Shown here: piece by piece, positions 7,936 through 17,275 of the stretch
Layout: every line of letters starts with the position of its first letter
Numbering within the stretch: the stretch's first letter is position 1
From: Sphaerisporangium krabiense
GTDB lineage: Bacteria; Actinomycetota; Actinomycetes; Streptosporangiales; Streptosporangiaceae
Direction of reading: 5' to 3'
DNA: 64,000 nt
NCBI RefSeq assembly: GCF_014200435.1
Contig: NZ_JACHBR010000004.1
Span: forward strand, 1-64,000
Notes under the pieces: generated by a model
What the model was told of the DNA's origin: nothing
Database searches by the model: none
The model's input: the letters and a program-made list of their open reading frames with translations, nothing else
Translations under genes and position numbers: made by a program

Positions 7936-8997
7936 GTGTCCGTCACCCAGATCCCGCTGCCGTTCCTGTACACCGTCGACCACATCGGGCCGGGGCACGC
8001 CCGCGAGGCCCTCGCGCGGGACGTCCTGGCCGGCCTGACCTCCTCCCCCAAGTGGCTGCCGCCCAAGTGGTTCTACGACGCCACGGGCAGCGCGCTGTTC
8101 GAGCGGATCACCCGGCTGCCGGAGTACTACCCCTTCCGCCGGGAGCTCGGCCTGCTGCGCGAGCACGCGCCCGAGATCGCCCGGCTGACCGGGGCCGAGA
8201 ACCTGGTCGAGCTGGGCTCGGGCACCAGCGAGAAGACCGCGCTGCTGCTGGAGGCGCTCGGCGGGGCGGGCACGCTCAGGACGTACACGCCGGTGGACGT
8301 GGACGGCGAGACGCTGGAGGCGGCGGCGCGCCGGGTGTCGGCCGGGCACCCGGGCCTGGCGGTGTGGGCGGTGCGCGCCGACTTCGAACGGCACCTGGCG
8401 CTGCTGCCCCGGATCGGCAGGCGCCTGGTGGCCTTCCTCGGCGGGACGCTCGGCAACCTGGACGAGGAGGCGCGGGCGTCGTTCCTGGCCGCGCTGCGCG
8501 AGACCCTCTCCCCCGGCGACGGCCTGCTGCTCGGCGCCGACCTGGTCAAGGACACCGGGCGGCTCGTCGCCGCCTACGACGACGCCGCCGGGGTGACCGC
8601 GGCGTTCAACCGCAACGTGCTCGCGGTGCTGAACCGCGAGCTCGGCGCCGACTTCGCGCCCGAGGCGTTCGCGCACGTCGCGCTGTACGACGCGCGGCGG
8701 CGCCGGATCGAGATGCGCCTGCGCGCGACGCGGCAGACGCGGGTGCGCTTCCGCGTGCCGTCCCTGGAGGTGGTGTTCCGGGCGGGCGAGGAGATGCGCA
8801 CGGAGATCAGCACCAAGTTCCACCGCTACCTGCTGGAGCGCGAGCTGGTGCGGACCGGCTACGTGCCGGTGCGCTGGTACACCGACCCCGGGCAGGACTA
8901 CGCGCTGGCGCTGGCCGAGGTCCCCGGCGCGCCCGCCGCCCGCCCGGACCGCGACGAGGCCCGGCCGCGCCGGGGCAGGCGCCAGGGCGGCGCCTGA
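7936..8997 (+). CDS. egtD: L-histidine N-alpha-methyltransferase
   Basis: Encodes 353 residues. The GTG at 7936 follows CAGGAGG. EgtD trimethylates histidine to hercynine with three SAM molecules, the first committed step of ergothioneine synthesis. Diagnostic motifs are PPKWFYDATGSALFERIT, LPEYYPFRRE, the SAM-binding VELGSGTSEKT, and FLGGTLGNLD. The C-terminal 25 or so residues are a basic, arginine-rich tail beyond the usual core. No egtE (C-S lyase) follows; the next gene is convergent. Confidence 0.94.
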   Translation: MSVTQIPLPFLYTVDHIGPGHAREALARDVLAGLTSSPKWLPPKWFYDATGSALFERITRLPEYYPFRRELGLLREHAPEIARLTGAENLVELGSGTSEKTALLLEALGGAGTLRTYTPVDVDGETLEAAARRVSAGHPGLAVWAVRADFERHLALLPRIGRRLVAFLGGTLGNLDEEARASFLAALRETLSPGDGLLLGADLVKDTGRLVAAYDDAAGVTAAFNRNVLAVLNRELGADFAPEAFAHVALYDARRRRIEMRLRATRQTRVRFRVPSLEVVFRAGEEMRTEISTKFHRYLLERELVRTGYVPVRWYTDPGQDYALALAEVPGAPAARPDRDEARPRRGRRQGGA

Positions 8998-9005
8998 CAC
9001 GCCCC

Positions 9006-9025
9006 GGGCCGGGCGGACCCGGCCC
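9006..9025. terminator. Hairpin between convergent egtD and TPR gene
   Basis: A perfect 8-bp stem (GGGCCGGG and its complement) with a CGGA tetraloop, 8 bp after the egtD stop and 15 bp before the stop of the convergent gene. It is a likely bidirectional terminator. Confidence 0.65.
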
Positions 9026-9040
9026 CGTCCGGGGACGGCG

Positions 9041-11245
9041 TCAGGCGTCCTCCCAGAGGATCTGGCGCGGGGCGCGGGGCAGGCGCACGGCGCCGCTGCG
9101 GTCGGCCAGCGCCACCGCCTTGAGAAGCAGCGGATGGCCGTCCCCGAGGGCGGGACGGCCGTGGGCGAGCGGCTCGCGGTCCAGCAGCGGCGCCAGAAGC
9201 TCGTCCAGGCCGTCGAACCGGCCCGTCTCGAAGCGGCGCGCCGCCTCGTCGTAGCGGCCTTCGAGCAGCAGGGGGTGGCGGGGGTCGAGCCCGGCCGAGG
9301 CCAGGTTCGCGAGGGTCGCGCGGTGCCGGGAGGCGGCCTTGTCGTCGCCGCGCGCGTCCTCGCAGCGCGCCGTGAGCAGCAGCGTCCTGGCCCGCCCCGG
9401 CGGGTCCGCCGCGCCGGACTCCACCGCCTGGACGGTCCGCAGCACGCCGAGCGCCTCCTCGGGCTCGCCGCCGCCCAGCAGGGTCTCGGCGAGCGCCCGG
9501 CGCACCGACAGCAGCAGGGCGTCGGAGCCGGCGGGGGCGAGCAGGGCGGCCAGCTCGCCGAGCGCGGTCACCGCGGCGCCGGCCTCCTCGCCGAGCGCCC
9601 GCGCCCGCGCGTGCAGGACGCGGGCCTGCGCCCACAGCCGGAAGGAGACCTGCGCGGCGAACCAGTCGTCCAGGACGGGCGCGCGCTCCAGCAGCCGCAC
9701 GACGGTGCCGGGGTCGCGCAGCACCAGCTCGGCCTGCGCGACGCGCACGATGTCGTGGTTGGGCCAGTACGCGGTCGGCTGGAGCAGGTCGGCGCGCTGC
9801 CGCCCGGCCTCCTGCAGCACGTGGCGCGCCTCGATGGGCTGGCCGGCCTCCAGCAGCGCCTCTCCCAGCGAGACGCGGGCGGCGACCACGTTGATGTCGC
9901 CGGGGTCGCCCAGGCGGGCCTGCCGGTCGGTGACCACGGCCTCGGCCTCGCGCAGGCCCTCCACGACCCGTCCCGCGCGCACGGCGGCGAGCGCGGCGGC
10001 CTGGGCGGTCAGCGTGAGCCGCCGCCAGGCCTGCGAGGCGGCGCCCGGCTCCTCGCCTCCGCCGGTCCCGTCGTCCTCGCCGGCCGCGCGGGCCTGCTCG
10101 ACGCTGGCGACGCGGGCCTGCTCGATCAGCCGGCGTCCCTCCACCGGGCGCCCGGCCTCCACCAGCGTCTCGCCGAGGTGGTGGCGGGCGCGGGCGGCGT
10201 AGGCGGCGGTCTCCTCCGGGGCCAGGCCCTTCTCCTCCTCGGAGATCTCCAGCGAGTACTCGAAGCTCGCCTGGGCGGCCTCCAGGTCGCCGTACCGCAG
10301 CAGCGCGAGGCCGCGCCGGTTCTGCACGTCGCACCGGCTGCGCAGGCCCGCGCCGCCCGCCGGCGACGGGGCCGCGCCGGGGGCGGGCAGCAGCCCGGAC
10401 AGCTCCCCGGCCTCGCGGGCCGCGCGCCTGAGCAGGATGCCGGTGTCCAGCAGCGAGCGCAGCACCCCGGCCTGGGCGTCGGCCTCGGCCGGGGTGCCGG
10501 GCGCGGACCTGCGCGCCACGTCCCTGGCGCGCTCGGCGACGTCCAGGTCGTTGATCCACGTGCCGGCCAGCGGCACCAGGTGCCGTTCGTACCAGTGCGC
10601 GCCGAGCGCCGCCGCCTGCCGGTCGACCGGGCCGTCGGGGTCGTCGGTGAGCGCGTCGAACGCCAGGTCCGACAGCTTCTCCGCGCACGCGCGCGCCCAG
10701 CCGGGCGGCGGCAGGCAGACGGCGCGGGCCGAGGCGGCGATCACGGGGGCCAGGTGGTCGGCGTAGGCGACGATCCGGCCGGACCAGCCGGCCGAGGCGG
10801 CGCGGCCGAGCGCGCCGTCGGGCCAGCCCGGGGGCTCCTGGGGCGCGGACTGGCGTTTCTCGGAGGTGGCGATGTCGCCGATGCCGAGCTGGACCTGCTG
10901 GGTGAGGAACGCCTCGGCCCGGTGGAAGCGGGCCACCAGCAGCAGCGCCTGGGTGAGCAGGTCGCGCGCCTCGACGAGCGCGACGGGCGTGTCGAGCCGC
11001 TCGCGGGGGCCCGCGCGCTCGGCGAACTCCACGAAGGCGTGCCGCAGGGCGAGCGCCACCAGGACCCGCCTGCTCTTGACCTCGTTGTAGAGCCAGACGG
11101 CGCTGCGCCGCCCGCTGTGCCCCTCCCGCGAGAGCCGCACGGCCGCCGCGACGTCCTCGGCCCTGACCAGGTGGTAATCGGTGTGGCGGAGGACCTCTGC
11201 CGCGGCCTCCCCGATCGCCGAGAGCCGTCTTTCCTGCGCCGACAC
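9041..11245 (-). CDS. TetR-like helix-turn-helix / tetratricopeptide-repeat protein
   Basis: Encodes 734 residues. The GTG at 11245 follows AAGGAGG at ideal spacing. The first 65 or so residues (AIGEAAAEVLRHTDYHLV to a SAVWLYNEVKSRRVL segment) fit the three-helix DNA-binding layout of TetR regulators, including the tyrosine-containing recognition-helix end. The rest is Ala/Leu/Arg-rich helical sequence resembling degenerate TPRs, for example RRGLALLRYGDLEAAQASFEYSLEISEEE. No ATPase motif is visible. It is probably a cytosolic regulator or scaffold. TetR proteins are normally near 200 residues, so this size is unusual. The target is unknown. Confidence 0.7.
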   Translation of the reverse strand: MSAQERRLSAIGEAAAEVLRHTDYHLVRAEDVAAAVRLSREGHSGRRSAVWLYNEVKSRRVLVALALRHAFVEFAERAGPRERLDTPVALVEARDLLTQALLLVARFHRAEAFLTQQVQLGIGDIATSEKRQSAPQEPPGWPDGALGRAASAGWSGRIVAYADHLAPVIAASARAVCLPPPGWARACAEKLSDLAFDALTDDPDGPVDRQAAALGAHWYERHLVPLAGTWINDLDVAERARDVARRSAPGTPAEADAQAGVLRSLLDTGILLRRAAREAGELSGLLPAPGAAPSPAGGAGLRSRCDVQNRRGLALLRYGDLEAAQASFEYSLEISEEEKGLAPEETAAYAARARHHLGETLVEAGRPVEGRRLIEQARVASVEQARAAGEDDGTGGGEEPGAASQAWRRLTLTAQAAALAAVRAGRVVEGLREAEAVVTDRQARLGDPGDINVVAARVSLGEALLEAGQPIEARHVLQEAGRQRADLLQPTAYWPNHDIVRVAQAELVLRDPGTVVRLLERAPVLDDWFAAQVSFRLWAQARVLHARARALGEEAGAAVTALGELAALLAPAGSDALLLSVRRALAETLLGGGEPEEALGVLRTVQAVESGAADPPGRARTLLLTARCEDARGDDKAASRHRATLANLASAGLDPRHPLLLEGRYDEAARRFETGRFDGLDELLAPLLDREPLAHGRPALGDGHPLLLKAVALADRSGAVRLPRAPRQILWEDA

Positions 11246-11528
11246 CCTTGGAGCCCTCCTTGGTCGGTGGTGCGGTTGGCGTGTGGCAGTGGATATCAAC
11301 GGCCAAAAGCCATATTGATCTCCAAAGCATATACTTCGGGCAAGTCCTGGGCTCCATGGGTTCGCCAGAGAGGTCCGCCTTCTGACGCGGGGGAATCGGT
11401 TCTCATCTTTCCAACGTTGCCTGGAAAGTGTCGATCGCGCGACCGGCAAACGCCTGGAAGAATAGCCTTGAACGGTAATAACCGGATATATCTCTCCGAT
11501 AACTGGGCCCCCGCGGCCACGCCGGGGG
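11246..11528. other. AT-richer intergenic region
   Basis: Upstream region of the reverse-strand TetR/TPR gene and downstream of the FUSC gene. It is less GC-rich than its neighbours, with pockets such as CATATTGATC near 11310 and GGATATATCTCTCC near 11484. It likely carries the promoter for the gene ending at 9041. No gene was seen. Confidence 0.5.
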
Positions 11529-13442
11529 TCACTCGTGGCCGGACAGGGTCTCCCGCAGGCCGCACACGGCCCGGTTCACCCGTTCCAGCGGCCCCTCGGT
11601 GACCGGGCCGGGACCGCGCACCGGCCTGCCCTCCCGCACCGCCCCGGCGATCCCGTCCAGGGACCGCGCCGCCTCCCGCACCGACTCCGGCGACGGCGTC
11701 GGCGCGCCGTGCTCGGTGCGCGCGACCGTGGCGGCGGTGGCGTCGGCGACCTGCTCCAGCGCGGTCATCGGGGCCATCCACGTGGTCACGCGCCGGCTCA
11801 CCACGGCCGGCTCCGTCACCGCCCGCTGGAAGACCGTGCGCAGGTCGGCCAGCGCGTCGAACGCCTCGCGCCGCAGCGCGGTCCGGCCCGGGTGCGCCGG
11901 GTCGAAGGCGTGGCGCACGTAGCGGGCGATCGCCGAGACCGCGTCGGCGAACCGGGGCCGCACGGGCGCGTGCCAGCTCGCCGGCCAGGGCAGGTAGCCG
12001 AGCAGCAGCACGATGCCGCACCCGGCCAGCGTGTCCACCAGCCGCACCTCCGCCAGCCGCGGCCCCCCTCCGGTCAGCAGGTCCACCAGCAGCACCACCA
12101 GCGGGACCTGGAACGTCGACATCAGCCCCCAGTTGCGCTGCCGTCCGTACGGCAGCAGCGCGGCGAAGACGGCGATGGGGGCCAGGATGGCCGGGCCGTA
12201 GGGGACGACGGAGAGGATCACGGTGCCGATGACGGCCCCGGCGACCGTGCCGAGCCCCCGCTGCACCGCGCGCGCGAACACCGAGCCGAAGTCGGGCTTG
12301 AGCACCAGCGCGACGGTCAGCGTGGTCCAGTACGACCGCTCCAGCCAGTGCAGCTCGTTGAGCGCCGCCGCCGCGCCCATGCACAGCGTGAGGCGTGCGG
12401 TGTAGACCCGGGTGAGCGGCCCGGACCACACGCGCCGCCAGACCGCCGCCAGCCGCGCCGCGCGGCCCATGGGCTCGTAGGGCGGCTCCCCCGCCTCCAG
12501 GTCGCCGCGCGCCTCGGCGCCCACCAGCTCGGCGGCCCCGTTCACCGCCGAGCACAGCGCGGCCAGCGCGGGCGAGGACGGCTCCAGGCGCAGGCCGGGA
12601 GGGCGGCGCTCTCGACCCACGGCCGCGGCGAGCGCCCGCGCCGCGTCCACGACCTCGGGAGGAGGGTCACGGCCCTCCTGGGCGAGCGAGACCAGCGCGT
12701 GGCGGATCTGGGCGGCCTGGTTGAGCAGGGCCACCAGGTGGGTGCGCTCGGCGTCGGGCCCCGAGGCCGCCGACCGCGCGCCGAACACCACCTCGTAGGC
12801 CCGCTTGATCGCGTCGTCGAACGCGGCCGGCCCCCCGGGCGCGCCCGGATCCTCGGCGAGCTCGGCCAGCGCGCGGTAGACCCCCGTCACCGCGGCCGCC
12901 TCCGGCGCGCGCGGCCGGAAGGGCCAGCCCGCCAGGGCCAGCGCCAGCGCCCACAGCGCCCCGGCGAGATAGGCCAGGGCCCCGTACGCCCCGGACTCGG
13001 GGAACGGCACCCCTTGGGCGATCACCGTCATCACCAGGAGCTGCAGCGTGCCGATCGACCCCGCGTCCCCGGCCGTGCTGACCAGCGCCGCGACCACCGA
13101 GACCAGGGCCACGCCCGCGACCGCCCACCAGCCCGCCTCCCGCAGGGCGTGCCCGACCACGTAGCCGGTCGCGCCGCCCGCCCCCGCCGAGGACACCCGG
13201 ATCAGCCGGGCCCGGTAGGACCCGCCCCGGTCGGCGAGCCCCGCCGCCATGCCGCCCATCGCGGGCAGCAGCCCCCGCATGAGCTGCCCGGCGAACAGGG
13301 CCACCACCAGCGGGACGGCGACGGAGGCCGCCATCCGCAGCATGGGCCCCCAGTCGGGGCGGGCCGACGCCGGGCGCACCGCCTCCACCAGCCAGCCGGG
13401 CGCGACGTCGGCGAGCCGGTCGGGGCGCGACAGCCAGGGCAC
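11529..13442 (-). CDS. FUSC-family inner-membrane exporter (aromatic acid efflux type)
   Basis: Encodes 637 residues. The GTG at 13442 lies 11 bp after the stop of the molybdenum subunit gene. There are two membrane blocks: an N-terminal set of hydrophobic helices (about residues 30-190), a soluble helical stretch, then a second set containing LERSYWTTLTVALVLKPDFG and RGLGTVAGAVIGTVILSVV, the FUSC signature region of aromatic carboxylic acid efflux proteins. It is the last gene of an operon with a PaoABC-like aldehyde oxidoreductase, so export of the resulting carboxylic acids is a reasonable inference. Confidence 0.82.
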   Translation of the reverse strand: MPWLSRPDRLADVAPGWLVEAVRPASARPDWGPMLRMAASVAVPLVVALFAGQLMRGLLPAMGGMAAGLADRGGSYRARLIRVSSAGAGGATGYVVGHALREAGWWAVAGVALVSVVAALVSTAGDAGSIGTLQLLVMTVIAQGVPFPESGAYGALAYLAGALWALALALAGWPFRPRAPEAAAVTGVYRALAELAEDPGAPGGPAAFDDAIKRAYEVVFGARSAASGPDAERTHLVALLNQAAQIRHALVSLAQEGRDPPPEVVDAARALAAAVGRERRPPGLRLEPSSPALAALCSAVNGAAELVGAEARGDLEAGEPPYEPMGRAARLAAVWRRVWSGPLTRVYTARLTLCMGAAAALNELHWLERSYWTTLTVALVLKPDFGSVFARAVQRGLGTVAGAVIGTVILSVVPYGPAILAPIAVFAALLPYGRQRNWGLMSTFQVPLVVLLVDLLTGGGPRLAEVRLVDTLAGCGIVLLLGYLPWPASWHAPVRPRFADAVSAIARYVRHAFDPAHPGRTALRREAFDALADLRTVFQRAVTEPAVVSRRVTTWMAPMTALEQVADATAATVARTEHGAPTPSPESVREAARSLDGIAGAVREGRPVRGPGPVTEGPLERVNRAVCGLRETLSGHE

Positions 13443-13453
13443 CGCTCCCGGCC

Positions 13454-15544
13454 TCAGCGCACCAGGCGGTCCAGGCGGATGGGAAGGTCGCGGACCCGCA
13501 CGCCGGTCGCGTGGTGGACGGCGTTGGCGATCGCGGCCGCAGTGCCGACGATGCCGATCTCGCCGATGCCCTTCGACCCCATCGGGTTGAGGTGCGGGTC
13601 GTCCTCCTCCACCCAGTACGCCCGCACGTCCGGCACGTCGGCGTGCGCGGCGATGTGGTACTGGGCCAGGTCGTGGTTCAGGTAGTCGCCGAACCGGGCG
13701 TCCATGACGCTCTCCTCCATCAGCGCCATCGACAGGCCCATCGTCATGCCCCCGACGAACTGCGAGCGCGCGGTCTTGGGATTGAGGATCCGCCCGGCGG
13801 CGAACACCCCGAGCAGGCGGGTCACCCGCGTCTCGCCGGTGGCGGCGTCCACGGCGACCTCGGCGAACTGGGCGCCGAAGGCGTGCCGCGCGTACTTCTC
13901 CTGCTCCTTGACCTCCTGGGCGGTGGCGGCCGACGCCTCCGCGCCGCCCGGCGGCACCCGGCCGCCCGACTCCTCCAGCTCGCGCGTCAGCGCCTCGCAG
14001 GCCCGCACGACCGCGGTGCCCCACGAGGCGGTGCCCATCGACCCGCCCGCCACCGGGGCCTGCGGCAGCGCGCTGTCGCCGATCTCCACCCGCACCAGGG
14101 CGACCGGGGCGCGCAGGGCGTCGGCGGCGATCTGGGTGAGGACCGTCTTGGCCCCGGTGCCGATGTCGGCGGCGGCGATCCGCACGGTGTAGGAGCCGTC
14201 CGGCTCGGCGCGCGCGGTGGCCTGGGCGGGCGCGCGGTAGGCCGGGTAGGTCGAGGAGGCCACGCCGGTGCCGTACAGCAGCCCGCCGCGCCGCCGCACC
14301 CCCGGGCGCGGGTCCCGGTCCGCCCAGCCGAACCGCCTGGCCCCCTCGCGCAGGCAGGCGAGCAGGTTGCGTGAGCTGAACGGCAGCCCGGCGTCGGGGT
14401 CCGTGGCGGGCTCGTTGCGCGCCCGCAGCTCGATCGGGTCCAGGCCGCAGGCCACGGCCAGCTCGTCCATCGCCGACTCCAGCGCGAACATGCCCGGGGT
14501 CTCCCCCGGCGCGCGCATCCACGACGGGGTGGGGACGTCCAGCCTGACCAGCCGGTGGGTGGTGCGCCGGTGCGGCGCGGCGTACATCATGCGGGTGGCG
14601 ACGGCGGTCTGCTCGGCGAACTCCGCGAGCGTCGAGCTCTGCTCCCACACGTCGTGGACGATCGCGCTCAGCCTGCCGTCGGCCTCGGCGCCGAGCCGCA
14701 CCCGCTGGATCGTCGGGGTGCGGTAGCCGGTGACCGCGAACATCTCGCGCCGCGTCACCGCCAGCTTGACCGGACGGCCGACCTGCTTGGCCGCCAGCGC
14801 CGCGAGCACCACGTACGGGTGGGCGCGCCCCTTGGCCCCGAAGCCGCCGCCGACGTACGGCGCGATGACCCGCACCTGCTCGGGCGGCATGCCGAACAGC
14901 GGCGCGAGCTGGCCGCGCAGCCCCGACGGCTGCTGGGTGGAGTCGTACACCGTCAGCCCGCCCGCGTCCCACTCGGCGACCGCGGCGTGCGGCTCCATCG
15001 GGTTGTTGTGCTCGGCGGGCGTGGTGTAGGCGGCGTCCACCACGACCGGGGAGGAGGCCAGCGCGGCGTCGGGGTCGCCGCGCTCGTCGTCGGCGGGGAA
15101 GCGCGGGTTGACGTGCTCGGGCCGGTACAGGCGCGGGTGGTCGGCGCGCAGCTCGACGTCGTGCCCCTCCTCGGCGTACTCCGGGCGCAGCAGCGCGGCG
15201 GCCTCCTGGGCGGCCTCCAGCGTCTCGGCGACGACGACCGCGACGTACTGGCCCCGGTAGGCGACGCGCGGCGACTGCAGCACCGACAGCTCGGCCGCGT
15301 CGCTCGGCGCGAGGCGCGGCGCGTTGCCGTGCCAGATCACCGCGATCACGCCGGGGACCTTGAGCGCGGCGCCGGCGTCCATGCCCTTGATCTCGCCTCG
15401 GGCGATCGTGGCCTGCACGGGCGCGGCGTAGGTCAGGTCGCGGGGCCGGTACTCGAAGGCGAAGCGGGCGGCGCCGGTGACCTTCTCCACACCGTCCACC
15501 CGGTCCAGGGCCGATCCGACGTATTTGACGTCCGTGGTGGTCAT
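13454..15544 (-). CDS. Molybdenum-binding subunit of xanthine dehydrogenase-family aldehyde oxidoreductase (PaoC-like)
   Basis: Encodes 696 residues. The start codon overlaps the stop of the FAD-subunit gene (ATGA). This is the catalytic subunit: KVTGAARFAFEYRPRDL opens the a/b hammerhead domain, GGFGAKGRAHPYVVLAA is the molybdopterin-binding motif, and the C-terminal SKGIGEIGIVGTAAAIANA carries the catalytic base glutamate (GEIG). The set is closest in layout to the three-subunit PaoABC/YagTSR enzymes that oxidise aromatic aldehydes to acids. A xanthine substrate is not excluded. No XdhC/PaoD-type maturation gene is present in the operon. Confidence 0.9.
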   Translation of the reverse strand: MTTTDVKYVGSALDRVDGVEKVTGAARFAFEYRPRDLTYAAPVQATIARGEIKGMDAGAALKVPGVIAVIWHGNAPRLAPSDAAELSVLQSPRVAYRGQYVAVVVAETLEAAQEAAALLRPEYAEEGHDVELRADHPRLYRPEHVNPRFPADDERGDPDAALASSPVVVDAAYTTPAEHNNPMEPHAAVAEWDAGGLTVYDSTQQPSGLRGQLAPLFGMPPEQVRVIAPYVGGGFGAKGRAHPYVVLAALAAKQVGRPVKLAVTRREMFAVTGYRTPTIQRVRLGAEADGRLSAIVHDVWEQSSTLAEFAEQTAVATRMMYAAPHRRTTHRLVRLDVPTPSWMRAPGETPGMFALESAMDELAVACGLDPIELRARNEPATDPDAGLPFSSRNLLACLREGARRFGWADRDPRPGVRRRGGLLYGTGVASSTYPAYRAPAQATARAEPDGSYTVRIAAADIGTGAKTVLTQIAADALRAPVALVRVEIGDSALPQAPVAGGSMGTASWGTAVVRACEALTRELEESGGRVPPGGAEASAATAQEVKEQEKYARHAFGAQFAEVAVDAATGETRVTRLLGVFAAGRILNPKTARSQFVGGMTMGLSMALMEESVMDARFGDYLNHDLAQYHIAAHADVPDVRAYWVEEDDPHLNPMGSKGIGEIGIVGTAAAIANAVHHATGVRVRDLPIRLDRLVR

Positions 15545-16521
15545 GGCATCTCCGCGAGGTCGGCGAGCACGCGCAGGAGCAGGTTGCGGGCGAGCGGCAC
15601 CTTGAAGCCGTTGCGGGGCAGCGGCCGCGCGGCGGCGAGCTCGGCGTCGGCGGCCCGGGCGAACGCCGCCTCGGTGGCCGGGGCCCCGCGCAGGGCGGCC
15701 TCGGCCGCCTCGGCCCGCCAGGGCACGTGCGCGACGGCGCCGAGCGCGATGCGGCAGTCGCGCACCACGCCGCCGTCCACCTCCAGCGCCGCGGCGACCG
15801 ACAGGACCGCGAAGGAGAACGAGGCGCGGTCGCGGGCCTTGCGGTAGCGGGAGCGCGCGGCGAGCGGCAGCGCGGGCAGCTCGACCGCCGTGATCAGGTC
15901 GCCCGGTTCCAGCACGGTGTCGCGGCTCGGGTCGTCGCCGGGCAGGCGGTGCAGGCCCGGCATGGGGACGGCACGCGCGCCGCCGGGGCCCTCCACGCGC
16001 ACCTGGGCGCCGAGCGCGACCAGCGCGACCGCCATGTCGGAGGGGTGGGTGGCCACGCAGCTCTCGGAGTGGCCGAGGATGGCCAGGTTGCGATGGTCGC
16101 CGGTGCGCGCCGGGCAGCCCGAGCCCGGCTCGCGCTTGTTGCACGGCTTGGTGACGTCCTGGAAGTAGGAGCACCGGGTCCGCTGGAGCAGGTTGCCGCC
16201 CACGGTGGCCATGTTGCGGAGCTGGCCGGAGGCGCCCGACAGCAGCGCCTCGGCGAGCACCGGGTAGCGGCGCCGCACCAGCGGGTGGGCGGCCAGGTCG
16301 CCGTTGCGCACGCCCGCGCCGACCAGCAGGCCCCCGCCGGGGGTCTCCTCGATCACGTCGTCGGCGAGGCGGCTGACGTCGACCAGCGCGCCGGGCTCGA
16401 CCACCCCGAGCCGCATCAGGTCGACGAGGTTGGTGCCGCCGCCCAGGTACACCGCGCCGTCGCCGAGCATCGCCACGGCCGAGCGCGCGTCGGCGGGCCG
16501 CGCGTAGGAGAAGGGCCTCAT
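15541..16521 (-). CDS. FAD-binding subunit of the aldehyde oxidoreductase (PaoB-like)
   Basis: Encodes 326 residues; ATGA overlaps join it to both neighbours. YLGGGTNLVDLMRLGV (residues 25-40) and MATVGGNLL (near 104-112) are the FAD-binding loops of CO dehydrogenase-type flavoproteins. An insert near residues 115-140 has cysteines at about 117, 127 and 136, with another near 155 (SCVATHPSDM). This matches the extra [4Fe-4S] cluster loop of PaoB, absent from ordinary xanthine dehydrogenase FAD subunits, and is the best evidence for a Pao-type enzyme. It passes electrons from the 2Fe-2S clusters to FAD. Confidence 0.9.
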   Translation of the reverse strand: MRPFSYARPADARSAVAMLGDGAVYLGGGTNLVDLMRLGVVEPGALVDVSRLADDVIEETPGGGLLVGAGVRNGDLAAHPLVRRRYPVLAEALLSGASGQLRNMATVGGNLLQRTRCSYFQDVTKPCNKREPGSGCPARTGDHRNLAILGHSESCVATHPSDMAVALVALGAQVRVEGPGGARAVPMPGLHRLPGDDPSRDTVLEPGDLITAVELPALPLAARSRYRKARDRASFSFAVLSVAAALEVDGGVVRDCRIALGAVAHVPWRAEAAEAALRGAPATEAAFARAADAELAAARPLPRNGFKVPLARNLLLRVLADLAEMP

Positions 16522-17024
16522 CGCGACACCTCCGCGATCGCCGCGACGATGCCGGGATAGGCGCCGCAGCGGCACAGGTTGCCGCTCATGCGCTCGCGGA
16601 TCTCCGCCTCGTCCAGGTCCGGCCGGTCGGCGGCGACGTCGGGGGTGACCGCGCTCGGCCAGCCCCGGCCCGCCTCGTCCAGCATCCCGGCCGCCGAGCA
16701 GAGCTGCCCGGGGGTGCAGTAGCCGCACTGGAAGGCGTCGTGCTCGATGAACGCCTTCTGCAGCGGGTGGAGACCTTCGGGGCCCTCCAGGCCCTCGACG
16801 GTCGTGATCGGACGGTCGTCGACGGTCACCGTGAGCGTGAGGCACGCGGTGACGCGCCTCCCGTCCACCAGCACCGTGCACGCCCCGCACTGGCCGTGGT
16901 CGCAGCCCTTCTTGGCGCCGGCGAGGCCGAGGCGTTCGCGGAGGGTGTCGAGCAGGGTCTCCCGCGTGTCAACGGAAAGGGGATATGGCCGCCCGTTGAC
17001 GGAGAGTTCGAGGTCAACGGTCAT
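16518..17024 (-). CDS. 2Fe-2S subunit of the aldehyde oxidoreductase (PaoA-like)
   Basis: Encodes 168 residues from the ATG at 17024; an ATG at 17123 would add 33 residues with no Tat motif, so the shorter start is preferred, although neither has a strong ribosome binding site. The plant-type cluster cysteines are at 41, 46, 49 and 61 (GCDHGQCGACTVLVDGRRVTAC). The second cluster uses CGYC near 100-103 and CRC near 151-153. It is the first gene of a four-gene operon with overlapping start/stop codons and the exporter at the end. Unlike E. coli PaoA, no export signal is visible, so the enzyme is probably cytoplasmic here. Confidence 0.9.
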   Translation of the reverse strand: MTVDLELSVNGRPYPLSVDTRETLLDTLRERLGLAGAKKGCDHGQCGACTVLVDGRRVTACLTLTVTVDDRPITTVEGLEGPEGLHPLQKAFIEHDAFQCGYCTPGQLCSAAGMLDEAGRGWPSAVTPDVAADRPDLDEAEIRERMSGNLCRCGAYPGIVAAIAEVSR

Positions 17025-17275
17025 CGGTACCGAGGCGGAGTCGCCCCGCGGTTCGTTCGCTCGGGCCTTCACCCGCGCTTCCCTACCCCCGAGGACGCCA
17101 GGGATACCCCATGCGTTCTCCATGGTGAGTGGCCGGAGGCGGACGGGGGGTCATCGCGGGGTCACCGGAAGGCCACCTCCTGCCCCCGCGCCGGGCGGGC
17201 GCGGGTTGGCACGCGCCAGGTGGTTGTTGTGGAATGTCGTGCGGCGAGGTATCCGACGCGGAGGGAGAGTTTCGG

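Noticed and set aside
8898-11602. Long forward and reverse frames overlapping the TetR/TPR gene
   Set aside because: The GTG at 11245 with AAGGAGG and the helical-repeat content support only the frame ending at 9041.
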